From NCBI GenBank assembly GCA_028278205.1, contig JANQES010000064.1, positions 24,001-88,000 on the forward strand: a stretch of 64,000 bases of DNA. The letters are read 5' to 3'. A model generated the notes under the pieces. It was not told the DNA's origin, ran no database searches, and saw only the letters and a program-made list of their open reading frames with translations. Positions 28,180 through 36,615 of this stretch are shown piece after piece. Position 1 is the first letter of the stretch. Each line of letters begins with the position of its first letter. The translations under genes were made by a program, and so were the position numbers. This stretch comes from Rhodothermales bacterium (GTDB taxonomy: Bacteria > Bacteroidota > Rhodothermia > Rhodothermales > Bin80).

Positions 28180-28507
28180 GGCAGTCGGTCGAACTTCGCT
28201 AGGGAAAGACCACAGGATCGACGCACAATAACGTTTTTCCGGCCAACTCGGTCCTGTCAAGCTGGTAAAAATTGCGGTTGTTGAATTATTCATGTACTTT
28301 GGTACACAGGTAACAAAATAATAAAATGGCCGTACAAAGGATCGGCTGATACGTTTTCGCGGCGTTGTCACGCTGCATTCCCCTCAGCGTTGGTCATCGG
28401 TCAACAGTCATCAGTAAAAACCCTTCCTGATGACCGATGACCCGCGCCAACGGCTCGACGAAGCGGGGCCGTGAGCAAAGCCACCTACCTCTAAAACCCC
28501 AACACCC
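28180..28507. other. Divergent intergenic region
   Basis: Contains the divergent promoters for the genes at 28179 (minus) and 28508 (plus). A short palindrome, TGTACTTTGGTACA, lies at about 28292, and an inverted repeat at 28392-28443. No coding frame is supported. Confidence 0.4.
28392..28443. repeat. Period-7 inverted repeat, word GTCATCG
   Basis: Left arm GTCATCG, GTCAACA, GTCATCA. Right arm CTGATGA, CCGATGA, CCC. Loop about 12 bases. It sits upstream of the small plus-strand gene at 28508. Confidence 0.7.
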
Positions 28508-28774
28508 ATGGCATCATCTGAACAGGCCGGGCGGCGGACCGTCGAGCGGGTGCAGACGGGCGTGCGCCTGGAAAAACGCATCGTCAAGGTCCTCAAAGGC
28601 CTCGCCGAGTATCACGACATCACGCTGGGCGATTTGCTCGAAGGCATCCTGCTGCACGCCTTCGAAGGCAAAAGCCCGTTCAACGACGCTTCGCTGGCGA
28701 TCATCACCCAACTCAAGAACGTCTACGGCCTCGACCTCACTGCCGAAGACAGCCATCGCCTGAAGGAGAGTTGA
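28508..28774 (+). CDS. Small conserved protein, possibly ribbon-helix-helix-like
   Basis: 88 residues. The segment RTVERVQTGVRLEKRIVKVLKGLAEYHDITLGDLLEGILLHAFEG has a short strand followed by two helices, which is the pattern of small CopG/MetJ-type DNA-binding proteins, but the assignment is by eye only. It is the first of two plus-strand genes (28508 and 28913) separated by an inverted-repeat element, and may form an operon with the second. No signal peptide. Confidence 0.6.
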   Translation: MASSEQAGRRTVERVQTGVRLEKRIVKVLKGLAEYHDITLGDLLEGILLHAFEGKSPFNDASLAIITQLKNVYGLDLTAEDSHRLKES

Positions 28775-28826
28775 GTGTTTCCATGAACGACGAAAAGAGT
28801 CCTGCCCGCTTTGCCTCTATCAAGCT

Positions 28827-28889
28827 GTCACGGGTCATTGGTCACTGGTTCTCTGACACAAACACCAGTGACCAATGACCAGTGACTGA
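28827..28889. repeat. Period-7 inverted repeat, word GTCATTG/GTCACTG
   Basis: Left arm GTCATTG, GTCACTG, GT (28833-28850). Right arm ACCAGTG, ACCAATG, ACCAGTG, ACTGA (28864-28889). It ends 24 bases before the next ATG. Same word family as 51829-51931. Confidence 0.8.
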
Positions 28890-28912
28890 TTAACCAAAAA
28901 ACCAGAATAACC

Positions 28913-29386
28913 ATGAACGCGACACTGCTTTCCCAAACCGTCGAAAGCGTCCTGCCGTTGACTGCCGACGAGCAGGCTTTTATCGAGGCCTTCGAGGACT
29001 GTACGTTGCCGGCGGACCGGTTTCGTCATCGCGATCACGTTCGGCTGGGGTGGTTGTATTTCCGGCTTTATCCTGTGCCGGCAGCGTTGGCGCGGTACGT
29101 CGAAGGGCTTAAACGCTTTGCCGCTGCTAACGGCCAGCCGGGCCTCTATCACGAGACCATCACCTACGCTTTTCTCTTTCTGATCAACGAGCGCATGGAA
29201 CGCCAAGGCCGCGACGTTTCCTGGGACGTCTTCGCCGCGCGCAACGCCGACCTCACGTCGAGCGGGCTCGCTTTTCTCAATAATTACTACCGGCCCGAGA
29301 CGCTCTCGTCAGATCTGGCCCGAAAGGTTTTCCTTCTGCCGGAACCGCAGATCGTGCAACCGCAGATGGGCGCGGATGAACGCTGA
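28913..29386 (+). CDS. Uncharacterised soluble protein
   Basis: 157 residues, helical, no signal peptide. The most distinctive segments are FRHRDHVRLGWLYFRLYP and YHETITYAFLFLINERM; the His residues could bind metal, but this is speculation. It follows the small putative ribbon-helix-helix gene and may share its promoter. The last ~10 residues (QPQMGADER) resemble read-through into repeat-like DNA. Family not recognised. Confidence 0.6.
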   Translation: MNATLLSQTVESVLPLTADEQAFIEAFEDCTLPADRFRHRDHVRLGWLYFRLYPVPAALARYVEGLKRFAAANGQPGLYHETITYAFLFLINERMERQGRDVSWDVFAARNADLTSSGLAFLNNYYRPETLSSDLARKVFLLPEPQIVQPQMGADER

Positions 29387-29614
29387 TGGATGATATGATG
29401 TGGCAATCGTGAGGACTTTCGATAAAGACCGAGGCAGGGCAGGAGCCATCTTTTGTTTCAGATCGTACGATCAATAAGACCCGCGTGCAGCCGATACCGA
29501 TGTAAACCAGGCGATGCGAAAAGGGTTGTTTGAGGGGGTGCGGTTGCTTGGGTATAGGCAGACACGTTGTTGTATTGTATATTGAAGCACCGGTGCTATG
29601 AAGAGGTACAAGCC

Positions 29615-30505
29615 ATGATCCCCTATGTGAATCAACGGATACGCGCGGCTCTGTTGAGCGTGTTGGCCGTTTTGGTCTTCGGCGCAGGCATCGCCCAGGC
29701 GCAAATCGTCAACGAGAGTTTCGAGGAAGACGGCCAGTTCTCGCTGGCAGGCTGGCAGGCTACCGAGGGCTCGTGCCAGGAGGGTTTCGGCCAGACGCCG
29801 CCGGGCGGCGGGGCGTGGTCGTTGAAACTCCACCGGCGCAACCTTCAAGGCGGATGCTACGGCGTGGTCTACCAGATGATTCCGCAGATGCGCAGCGGCG
29901 AGGTCTGGCGGGTGACGGCCGAGGTCCGGCTGCCGGAAGGCCGGGGCGGCACGGCGCGGCTGTACTGGACGGATTTCAAAAACGCGGATCGTTCCGGCGT
30001 CTTGCCCTATCTGCCCGCGCCTGTCGGGAAAGTGGCCACGGCCACCTCGACCCAATGGACGACGCTGGCGCTCATCGATACGCTCGACATCGCCCCGGGC
30101 GACAGCATCGGCCTCGTCCTTGATGCCGGTGTGACGAGCGGGCCTACCCTCCTCGACGATGTCGCCTACTTCGACCTCGTCATCATCGATCAACCCAGCG
30201 CGCCGGAAATTGCGACGACCCGAGGCGAGCAGCCGGAGGGCGCCGTCTTTGCCCTCGCCCACAACTTTCCCAATCCCTTTCAGACCGCGACGACCATCTC
30301 CTTCACCCTGAACCGCGCCGATTACGTCACGCTCGACATCTACGATCTGCTGGGCCGCAAAGTCAGCACACTGATCGCGGATGACTTGCCGGTGGGCACG
30401 CATACCGCCGAATGGGACTCCGGCGACCTGCCCGACGGGCTGTACGTAGGCCGTCTCCAGGCAGGCACCCAACGACGCACCATCAAGCTCGTGCGGCTGC
30501 GTTAA
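29615..30505 (+). CDS. Secreted beta-sandwich protein with type IX sorting domain
   Basis: 296 residues from ATG 29615. Signal peptide RIRAALLSVLAVLVFGAGIAQA. The middle (NESFEEDGQFSLAGW, YWTDFKNADRSG, TLLDDVAYFDLVI) looks like a jelly-roll carbohydrate-binding-module-like domain. The C-terminal ~85 residues are a sorting domain (NFPNPFQTATTISFTLN, LDIYDLLGRKVSTL, LPDGLYVGRL). It should be exported by Sec, moved across the outer membrane by the type IX system and attached to the surface. A start at 29567 would hide the signal peptide. An inverted repeat begins directly after its stop. Confidence 0.85.
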   Translation: MIPYVNQRIRAALLSVLAVLVFGAGIAQAQIVNESFEEDGQFSLAGWQATEGSCQEGFGQTPPGGGAWSLKLHRRNLQGGCYGVVYQMIPQMRSGEVWRVTAEVRLPEGRGGTARLYWTDFKNADRSGVLPYLPAPVGKVATATSTQWTTLALIDTLDIAPGDSIGLVLDAGVTSGPTLLDDVAYFDLVIIDQPSAPEIATTRGEQPEGAVFALAHNFPNPFQTATTISFTLNRADYVTLDIYDLLGRKVSTLIADDLPVGTHTAEWDSGDLPDGLYVGRLQAGTQRRTIKLVRLR

Positions 30506-30585
30506 GGCAAATGGGCAAATTGCAAATGGGCAAATGGGCAAAGGGTAGCATGATCGCCCTTTGCCCATTTGCAATTTGCCCCTGT
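30506..30585. repeat. Period 7-8 inverted repeat, word GCAAATGG
   Basis: Left arm GCAAATGG, GCAAATT, GCAAATGG, GCAAATGG, GCAAAGGG. Right arm GCCCTTT, GCCCATTT, GCAATTT, GCCC. The first base of the element is the base after the TAA stop (30503-30505). The convergent gene's stop is at 30592, so the element fills the whole gap and probably terminates both transcripts. Confidence 0.85.
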
Positions 30586-30591
30586 CCCTTC

Positions 30592-31029
30592 CTATTCAGG
30601 TCGATAGTCCAGCGTGATATCGTCGGGTTCGAGGCCGGCGATGGTGACGCCTTTGGTCCAGGAGCCCAGGACGCACTCTTCGTTGAGCGCGTTGATGCGC
30701 AGGTGGGTGGTCGAAGGGAAAAAGCGATAACAGCCGCTGCCGGGGAAGTTGACGAAGGGGCTGCTGTCGGGGCCGCCGGAGGCCGTCAGGCCGAGCGCGC
30801 CGATGGTAAAGCCCGAAAAGTCCGCCGGATCGTTTGATCGGCCGCCGCCCATCAGCACGGGTTTCGATTTCCAGGCCTGCGCCTGCGAGGCGAGGTCCAT
30901 GATTTTGTGAATCTCGCTGTCTTCGCGAGATTTTTCCCGGTTCTCGTCAAAAGCTTGAATTCCATAAACAACTGCTGCACTGACGATGACGATGCCGAGG
31001 ATCAACAAGAGTAATTGCTGTTGTCCCAT
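30592..31029 (-). CDS. Small membrane-anchored protein, paralogue of the gene at 14.1 kb
   Basis: 145 residues starting MGQQQLLLLILGIVIVS, then AAVVYGIQAFDENREKSREDSEIHKIMDLASQAQAW. The first ~55 residues match the pattern of the protein at 14085-14585 (same start, Q-A-W at the helix end). The rest is a different exported domain (SGFTIGALGLTASGG, CYRFFPSTTHLRINAL). One N-terminal hydrophobic helix, no cleavage motif. GGGAGG lies upstream of ATG. Function unknown; possibly a pilin-like or secretion-associated anchor. Confidence 0.75.
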   Translation of the reverse strand: MGQQQLLLLILGIVIVSAAVVYGIQAFDENREKSREDSEIHKIMDLASQAQAWKSKPVLMGGGRSNDPADFSGFTIGALGLTASGGPDSSPFVNFPGSGCYRFFPSTTHLRINALNEECVLGSWTKGVTIAGLEPDDITLDYRPE

Positions 31030-31168
31030 TTCCCTTTTACCTCCCTAAAGGATAGAAAATGGTGATTATTACCGCGTGAAGCCACGCCCCAACAGTCCCT
31101 GCCTCCGTTTGGGCCGGGCAGCAAAAATGATGCCTCTGGCTGCTTAGAAGTGGTCAGAAATTGAGCTT

Positions 31169-31996
31169 TTAGCGATAAAGCCGGGCGCGATCCCACCTCC
31201 GGATGACGTCTTCGATGAGCGTGGCGACGCGTTCGTTGACGCGGGCGAAATAGGCCTGCGCCTGCGCCGGATCGAACGTAGGATAGCCCTGGCCGGCTTC
31301 GTAAAGCCCGATGGATGTGGGGAAGGGCGTGGCGGCCCACGCATTGTTTTGCGGATAGGGCATCGCCATCGTCGAGTCGTAGCGTTCGGGGTGGATGTGT
31401 TCCGGGACGATGGCCTGCATGTAGGCCGATTCGTTGTTGCCGGCGTGACCGCCGTTTTCGCCGAAGACGGCGAAGGTATCGTCTGTGGCGAGGCTCCACC
31501 AGTTGATGACGAGCGTGCGGATGTGGTGCTGCTCCGAGGCGCGGGCGGCTACCTCGTGCAAGATGGCCGTCTGCGGCCCGCCGTGTCCGTTGAGGATGAT
31601 GACGTTGAGGAAGCCGTTGCGCGCCAGCCCGGCCAGAATGTCTGCCACGAACGGCGCGTAGGCCTCGGCGCTGATTTGAAAAGCGCCGGGGTAGGCCTGC
31701 AAACGCCCCGTGACGCCGTAGTTGAGCGTCGGGGCGATGAGGGCGTTGAGGCGCGCAGCCAGGGCCTTGGCCATGGCCTCCGGAGCCAGGTTGTCCGAGC
31801 CGTTGGGCAACACACCGTGCGGCTCCAGCGTCCCCACTGGCAGCAGGACCGTCTCGATCCGGGCGGGCACCCATTCGGCGAATTCCTGCCAGCCGATCAG
31901 ATTCATCGCGCGCGTGGAGGGTTCGTCCTGGGCGCGCGCGGTCAGGGGCGCCAGGAGGCAGCACAGGAGCATCAGGTAACGATACGGTGGGGTCAT
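31169..31996 (-). CDS. Secreted creatininase-family hydrolase
   Basis: 275 residues from ATG 31996, which starts a signal peptide (MTPPYRYLMLLCCLLAPLTARA). The creatininase metal site is visible as LPVGTLEPHG, GSDN, and NGHGGPQTAI, with a Glu later in the chain. The family hydrolyses cyclic or linear amides (creatinine, formamides, peptides in cofactor maturation) with two metals. The exported location is unusual. The frame stays open to 32176 because the adjacent purine-rich repeat has no stops, giving a Pro/Ser-rich false N-terminus. Substrate unknown. Confidence 0.85.
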   Translation of the reverse strand: MTPPYRYLMLLCCLLAPLTARAQDEPSTRAMNLIGWQEFAEWVPARIETVLLPVGTLEPHGVLPNGSDNLAPEAMAKALAARLNALIAPTLNYGVTGRLQAYPGAFQISAEAYAPFVADILAGLARNGFLNVIILNGHGGPQTAILHEVAARASEQHHIRTLVINWWSLATDDTFAVFGENGGHAGNNESAYMQAIVPEHIHPERYDSTMAMPYPQNNAWAATPFPTSIGLYEAGQGYPTFDPAQAQAYFARVNERVATLIEDVIRRWDRARLYR

Positions 31997-32010
31997 GGTT
32001 GATCCGGATA

Positions 32011-32171
32011 GTGGGGAAGGGGGAAAGGGAGAAAGGGGGAGAGGGAGAAAGGGGGAAGGGGAGATCTTAGTGGCGAATGTCGAAGGCTTTGTCAACACCT
32101 TCGACATTTGAGATTCGACATTCCTGATCATCTCCCTCTCCCCCTCTCTCCCTTTCCCCCACGCTCCCTTC
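32011..32171. repeat. Nested inverted repeat, purine-rich outer arms
   Basis: Outer left arm (32011-32066) is GGGAGAAAGGGGG-like. Outer right arm (32126-32171) is its CTCCCTCTCCCCC-like complement. Inside is a second inverted repeat: GCGAATGTCGAAGG and CCTTCGACATTTG, with GATTCGACATT. It fills the gap between the gene at 34345-32186 and the creatininase gene. Confidence 0.8.
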
Positions 32172-32185
32172 GGCATTGCCTGTTC

Positions 32186-34345
32186 TCAGGACAGATTCTT
32201 TATGTCATCCGTTATGTTCAGTTTGTCCAGGGTGTCCGGGCCGGCTTTGCCGTCGGCGGTGAGGCCGTTGGCTTCTTGCCATTTTTTTAGCGAGCGTTCG
32301 GTTCCGGATCCAAAATTACCATCGGCGCCTAAACCGAGCGCTTTTTGGAGCACCTTAACCGGAGCACCGCGCGATCCCTTCTGAAGGGTAGGCACGGCTT
32401 TGGCCGGTAATCCAAGAACTTCACGCGCATGCTCATAATTCTCCTTGCGATCTTTCAGGCCGTTAAACCCACCGTTAATGAGCTTCGTCAACGTATAGAT
32501 ATCTTGAGCATCCGCATACTTGTTGAGATTTTTGTTGTCCCAAAACCAGCACGCTGAGGCTAACGCTCCTTCTTTCGTCTGAACATAGTCGATGACCTCC
32601 TCCGCCGTCTTGCCAATGGTTTTACCAAAAGCGGTATAATTGCTCCGACCCGTCAACTGGATAACCCCTCGTCCACGGAAGCGAAACCCGTCGCCTGATG
32701 CGGTGTTGCCGTTACCCATACGATTGGCATACACCACGTTGGCAATTTTCTCAGGCTTCATAGCATACTCGTTGGCATCTCGACCCGCATTTTTGAAATA
32801 CTTTGGAAAGACTCTATTAAGCGTGCTGGCTCTATAGTTGAGGTTTTCCTCAAGGACTTTAAAATTAAGACTTTCGTGCATACACTGCGCAAAAAAGCCG
32901 GCCATGCGCTGCGGCGTGTCGATGTTATACCTGGGTAGAATTTCCTGTGCGGCTTTGGCCCAGGCTTCGGCCTCGTTGTTGCCTTTCAGTATCTCCGCGA
33001 CGTGTTCTGCGGTTAAAGCCGGCGGGGCAGCCGTTTCCACCGGCTCGGCAGCCGTGTCGGGTGCCGGCGCGGTGGCGGTGTCTGCCGGTGCGGTGTCTGT
33101 TGGCGCAGACGGTCCCAGGTTTGCGAGGGAAGGGACTATCGGCCCGGCGAACAGCGCCGCTTCGGTCCCGGCTTTGGTTTTCAGTTGGTCTTCGAAGTCG
33201 GCTTGCCGTTCGGCGTCTTTTTCGAACACCGACGCCACGTCCGCTTTCACGGGTGCGGTTCTGGCTTTCAGTTGATCGTCGAACTCGGTTTGCAGTTCGG
33301 CGCCTTTTTCATAGACCCCCGCTAGCTCCGCTTTCACCTGATCTTTTATCGAAGCCTGCTGTTCCTGCAACTCGGCCAGGGCCTCGGTCATGTTCTGGAC
33401 CCAGCCGCTGTTTTCGGCTTCGAGGGCTTGTTCGGTTTGCTGAACCAGCAGGTTGTGGTTGGACGGCCTGGCCTGCTCGTCGGGCGGCAGGGCGGCCCAC
33501 CACGTCAGGACGTTCTTCAGATCGGTGGCAACCTGATTATAAATGACCAGCGTTTGCTCGGTTTTCTGGTATTCGAGGTAGGCGGCAAAGGCGGCGGCCA
33601 GCGAAGTCGTCACGGCCACCCAGAGTTCAAAGCCGATGGCAGCCAGGAGCGTGCCCAGGCCGCCGATGACGATGGTCAAGAGCTGGAGGAAGCGCAGTTT
33701 TTTCTCCAGCGCGTCGGTCTTGCCGGCGTAAAAATCACGTTGATCGCCCAGGCGTATTTTGATGTATTCCTCGGAGGAGATGTACGCAAAGCCGTCGTCC
33801 TCTGCGGCAGCGCCATACATTTTGGGCGGGATCGGGCCTTTGTAGGGTTTGAGCGAGGCTTCGCTGACGGAGGTCTTCATCACCTGGCGCCGGATCTTGG
33901 TCAGCTTATCGGCCAGCTTTTCCTCGCGCGATTTGTCTTTGGTGGCTTCGTCGCTGTAGATGCCGGCTTTGGCGCGGAAGCGATAGATCTCGCGTTTAAG
34001 CGACTCGGCGCCGGAGCGCAGCATAATCCATTTATTGCCCACATTGAACTTGTTGGTCAGGGCAATGAGCGCCGCGATCAAGATGGGCGCGATGATGATG
34101 CCCCAGCGCAGAATGGTGTACCAGGGCGCATAGCCGGGTACGGTCTGGGCCACCTCCTCATCCACCCCAAAAAATTGGGTCTGGATCACGGCCAGAAGCA
34201 CGGCCAGCACGCCCAGCGCCAGAATCAGGTTCTGAAGCCTTTTGAATTGATTTTGATTGTGCCCGGCGTTGGCGTCGTAGGTGGCAAACTCTTGCCAGAT
34301 CTCCTTGAGGATGGGGGTGCCGCTCGAAGCTTTTTGGGTTTCCAC
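32186..34345 (-). CDS. SLATT/DUF4231 membrane protein fused to GH19 endolysin and PG-binding domain
   Basis: 719 residues, no signal peptide. Residues ~10-130 match a DUF4231/SLATT module: two TM helices (37-59, 75-97), then NKWIMLRSGAESLKREIYRFRAKAG. A second pair of TM helices (213-235, 236-256) follows, then EYQKTEQTLVIYNQVATDL. Residues ~325-385 are two ~29-residue coiled repeats (VKAELAGVYEKGAELQTEF; VKADVASVFEKDAERQADF). After a Pro/Ala/Thr linker, residues ~455-640 are a GH19 lysozyme domain: CMHES (Glu 491) and LEENLNY (Glu 499/500), then YANRMGNG and FRGRGVIQLTGRSNY. The end (~650-710) is a PG_binding_1 domain. Four TM helices leave the lytic domain inside the cell unless something releases it. 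SLATT proteins are known pore-forming effectors of bacterial conflict systems. Confidence 0.85.
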   Translation of the reverse strand: METQKASSGTPILKEIWQEFATYDANAGHNQNQFKRLQNLILALGVLAVLLAVIQTQFFGVDEEVAQTVPGYAPWYTILRWGIIIAPILIAALIALTNKFNVGNKWIMLRSGAESLKREIYRFRAKAGIYSDEATKDKSREEKLADKLTKIRRQVMKTSVSEASLKPYKGPIPPKMYGAAAEDDGFAYISSEEYIKIRLGDQRDFYAGKTDALEKKLRFLQLLTIVIGGLGTLLAAIGFELWVAVTTSLAAAFAAYLEYQKTEQTLVIYNQVATDLKNVLTWWAALPPDEQARPSNHNLLVQQTEQALEAENSGWVQNMTEALAELQEQQASIKDQVKAELAGVYEKGAELQTEFDDQLKARTAPVKADVASVFEKDAERQADFEDQLKTKAGTEAALFAGPIVPSLANLGPSAPTDTAPADTATAPAPDTAAEPVETAAPPALTAEHVAEILKGNNEAEAWAKAAQEILPRYNIDTPQRMAGFFAQCMHESLNFKVLEENLNYRASTLNRVFPKYFKNAGRDANEYAMKPEKIANVVYANRMGNGNTASGDGFRFRGRGVIQLTGRSNYTAFGKTIGKTAEEVIDYVQTKEGALASACWFWDNKNLNKYADAQDIYTLTKLINGGFNGLKDRKENYEHAREVLGLPAKAVPTLQKGSRGAPVKVLQKALGLGADGNFGSGTERSLKKWQEANGLTADGKAGPDTLDKLNITDDIKNLS

Positions 34346-34468
34346 GATACGGTCCGGTTTGGGTGAAGAAGAAATTCAGGAATGATTTCGTGAAGCCAGG
34401 CCGGGACTGCGCGCAGCCCCAGGATACTTACCAGACAGGTTCTCAGACTTCTACACCCTACCACACGT

Positions 34469-34513
34469 AAAAAAGGACGGAATCGGATCAAGCTGTTCCT
34501 TCGCGTCCTTTTT
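34469..34513. terminator. Bidirectional terminator
   Basis: AAAAAAGGACG (34469-34479) and CGTCCTTTTT (34504-34513) form a stem with a 24-base loop. U-tracts exist on both strands. It ends at the stop codon of the amidohydrolase gene and precedes the SLATT-endolysin gene, separating their transcripts. Confidence 0.75.
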
Positions 34514-36255
34514 CAGCTTCCTTCGTTCCAACCCTTCCAGCCCGGCCCGCGCACGACGCGGCCCGGTGTGGCGCCGGTGTGCTCGCCGTCGCGGAGCACG
34601 GGCGTGCCGTTGACGAAGACGTGGATCATGCCCGTGGCGTACTGATGGGGTTCTTCGAACGTGGCGTGATCCTGGATGGTGGCCGGGTCGAAGAGGGCGA
34701 GGTCGGCGAAGAAGCCGGGTTGAAGGGCGCCGCGCCGGCGGATCTTGAGGTTCTGCGCCGGCAGGGTAGTCAGGCGGCGAATGGCTTCTTCGAGCGAGAT
34801 GACCTGCTCGTCGCGCACGTATTTGCCCAGCAGCCGGGCGAAGTTGCCGTAGGCGCGGGGGTGGGTGTTCATATCCAGAAAAACACCCTCCGGCGCCATC
34901 GAGCCGGCGTCCGAGTCGAAGCTCACCCAGGGCAGGGCGATCTGGCGTTTGACGTTGTCTTCGCTCATCAAGAAATAGACCGTCCCGACGCGGCTGCTGT
35001 CTTCGATGACGAGGTCCATGGCGGTTATGGCCGGCGAGGTGCCGCGCTCGGCGGCGACTTCGGCGAGCGTCTTGCCGGTGTAGCCGCGCAGCGCCTCATT
35101 TCGAAAGCCGATGAGCAGCACGTTGTCCGGCCCGGCAGCCAGGTAGAGGTTTTCCCACTCATCGGTGGGGGTGTTCATGTCCTGTTCGAGTTGGGCGCGG
35201 ATGTCGGGGTCTTGCAGGCGCGCGCGCCAGGCTTCGAAGCCGCCTTCCTGCACTGCCGGCGGCATCGCGGCGTCGAGGCCGGTGGCGCCTGCGGTGTAAG
35301 TGTACATATCGGCGGTGATGGCGAGGCCCTCGGCGCGGGCCGCCTCCACGCGTTCGATCACGGCGTCGAGCTTGTCCCAGTTGTCGCGTCCGGCGGCTTT
35401 GAGGTGATAGATCTGGGCAGGCAGCCCCGCCTCCCGCGCAATCCGGATCAACTCGTCGACCGATTCGAGCAGGCGGTTGCCTTCGCTGCGCATGTGCGAG
35501 ATGTAGAGGCCGCCGTACTCCGCGGCCACCTTGCACAGCGCGATCAGCTCGTCGGTATCGGCATAGAAGGCCGGTGCGTAGATCAACGACGAGCCGACGC
35601 CGAGGGCGCCGTCTTCCATGGCCTGCCGCACGAGCGCTTGCATCCGCGCCAGCTCTTCTGCCGAAGGCGGGCGGTTGTCATAGCCGAGTTCGTGGATGCG
35701 CACCGTCGTGGCGCCGGCAAACGACGCCACGTTGGGCGCGATGCCTTTTTCGACGAGGTATTCGAGGTATTCGCTGAGCGTCGTCCAGGGGATCGTCAGG
35801 GGTTGCTCGTCGCTGTAGGGCACGCCCAGGAGTTCGGCGACGGCTTCTTCGGAGCCGTGCCGCGCCACGAGCCCGCGCAGCATGTTGGCTTTCATCGCCT
35901 CGTTGAGTGGCCCCATCGACTGGCCTTCGCCGAAGACTTCGAGCGTGACGCCCTGCCGGATGTCGCTCTGCGAACGGCCATCGATGACCAACGACTCGGT
36001 GGCCCAACTGAGCATGTTGATGAAACCGGGCGCGACGGCCAGCCCTGAGGCGTCGATCTCCTGGCGCGCGCGCGCACTGCCGAGGTCGCCGACGGCGGCG
36101 ATGGTGTCGGCACTGATGGCCACGTCGCCGGTGAAGGGGGGCTGGCCGCTGCCGTCGTAGAGAGTGCCGCCCCGGATGATGAGGTCGTAGTTGGTCGTCG
36201 TAGGTGTGCAAGCGGCCAGCAAGAGCAGGCCGAGCACAAGGAGCACACGAGGCAT
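34513..36255 (-). CDS. Lipoprotein D-aminoacylase-like amidohydrolase
   Basis: 580 residues with a lipobox (LLLLAAC, Cys 16). Amidohydrolase fold: YDLIIRGGTLYDGSG opens the N-terminal beta domain, and SHMRSEG, YHLKAAGRDNW and the late ISLEEAIRRLTTLPAQNL fit the N-acyl-D-amino-acid deacylase group. The usual metal motif HxH after GFID is replaced by FINMLSWA, and the bridging Cys segment by LEVFGEGQ, so the metal site differs from the classic enzyme. Probably cleaves an N-acylated amino acid or peptide in the periplasm; substrate unknown. Monocistronic. Confidence 0.83.
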   Translation of the reverse strand: MPRVLLVLGLLLLAACTPTTTNYDLIIRGGTLYDGSGQPPFTGDVAISADTIAAVGDLGSARARQEIDASGLAVAPGFINMLSWATESLVIDGRSQSDIRQGVTLEVFGEGQSMGPLNEAMKANMLRGLVARHGSEEAVAELLGVPYSDEQPLTIPWTTLSEYLEYLVEKGIAPNVASFAGATTVRIHELGYDNRPPSAEELARMQALVRQAMEDGALGVGSSLIYAPAFYADTDELIALCKVAAEYGGLYISHMRSEGNRLLESVDELIRIAREAGLPAQIYHLKAAGRDNWDKLDAVIERVEAARAEGLAITADMYTYTAGATGLDAAMPPAVQEGGFEAWRARLQDPDIRAQLEQDMNTPTDEWENLYLAAGPDNVLLIGFRNEALRGYTGKTLAEVAAERGTSPAITAMDLVIEDSSRVGTVYFLMSEDNVKRQIALPWVSFDSDAGSMAPEGVFLDMNTHPRAYGNFARLLGKYVRDEQVISLEEAIRRLTTLPAQNLKIRRRGALQPGFFADLALFDPATIQDHATFEEPHQYATGMIHVFVNGTPVLRDGEHTGATPGRVVRGPGWKGWNEGS

Positions 36256-36403
36256 GAATCTGGGGGGTAGGCGCCGGGTAGGTATCGATAGCTATGATAC
36301 TAACGTGCCGTGAAAAACGTAAGGGGCAGCAAAGAAATGTTGCCAGGAAGAAGCTAGCAGGCACCCCGGTGTGTTTCACGGTGGATGAGCGTTGGCGTTA
36401 GAT

Positions 36404-36555
36404 GGGTCATTTAGCTCGCTTCGCTCGCTGTCATTTGCCTTCGGCGTCATTTGCATGCTTCGCATGCGTCATTGGTGGTCATTCATTGTCATTGTTGTTT
36501 CAACCAATGACAATGAATGACCACCAATGACGCGAGCGAAGCGAGCTAATGACCC
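36404..36555. repeat. GTCATTT-word inverted repeat with embedded mini-palindromes
   Basis: Arms GGGTCATTTAGC and GCTAATGACCC, with TGTCATTGTTG / CAACCAATGACAATGAATGACC inside. The words are interrupted by CTTCG-centred palindromes: AGCTCGCTTCGCTCGCT, GCCTTCGGC, GCATGCTTCGCATGC. It lies upstream of the amidohydrolase gene, in the 360-base gap after the OmpA gene; the rest of the gap shows nothing else. Confidence 0.75.
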
Positions 36556-36615
36556 ACGCCGTGGTTTGCCTGAAATGCTGCCGGTGATACTGTCACCAGG
36601 GGTAGACCTGCCTGC

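Noticed and set aside
31997..32176. 60-residue N-terminal extension of the creatininase-like protein
   Set aside because: Translation of the purine-rich repeat; the signal peptide starts at 31996.
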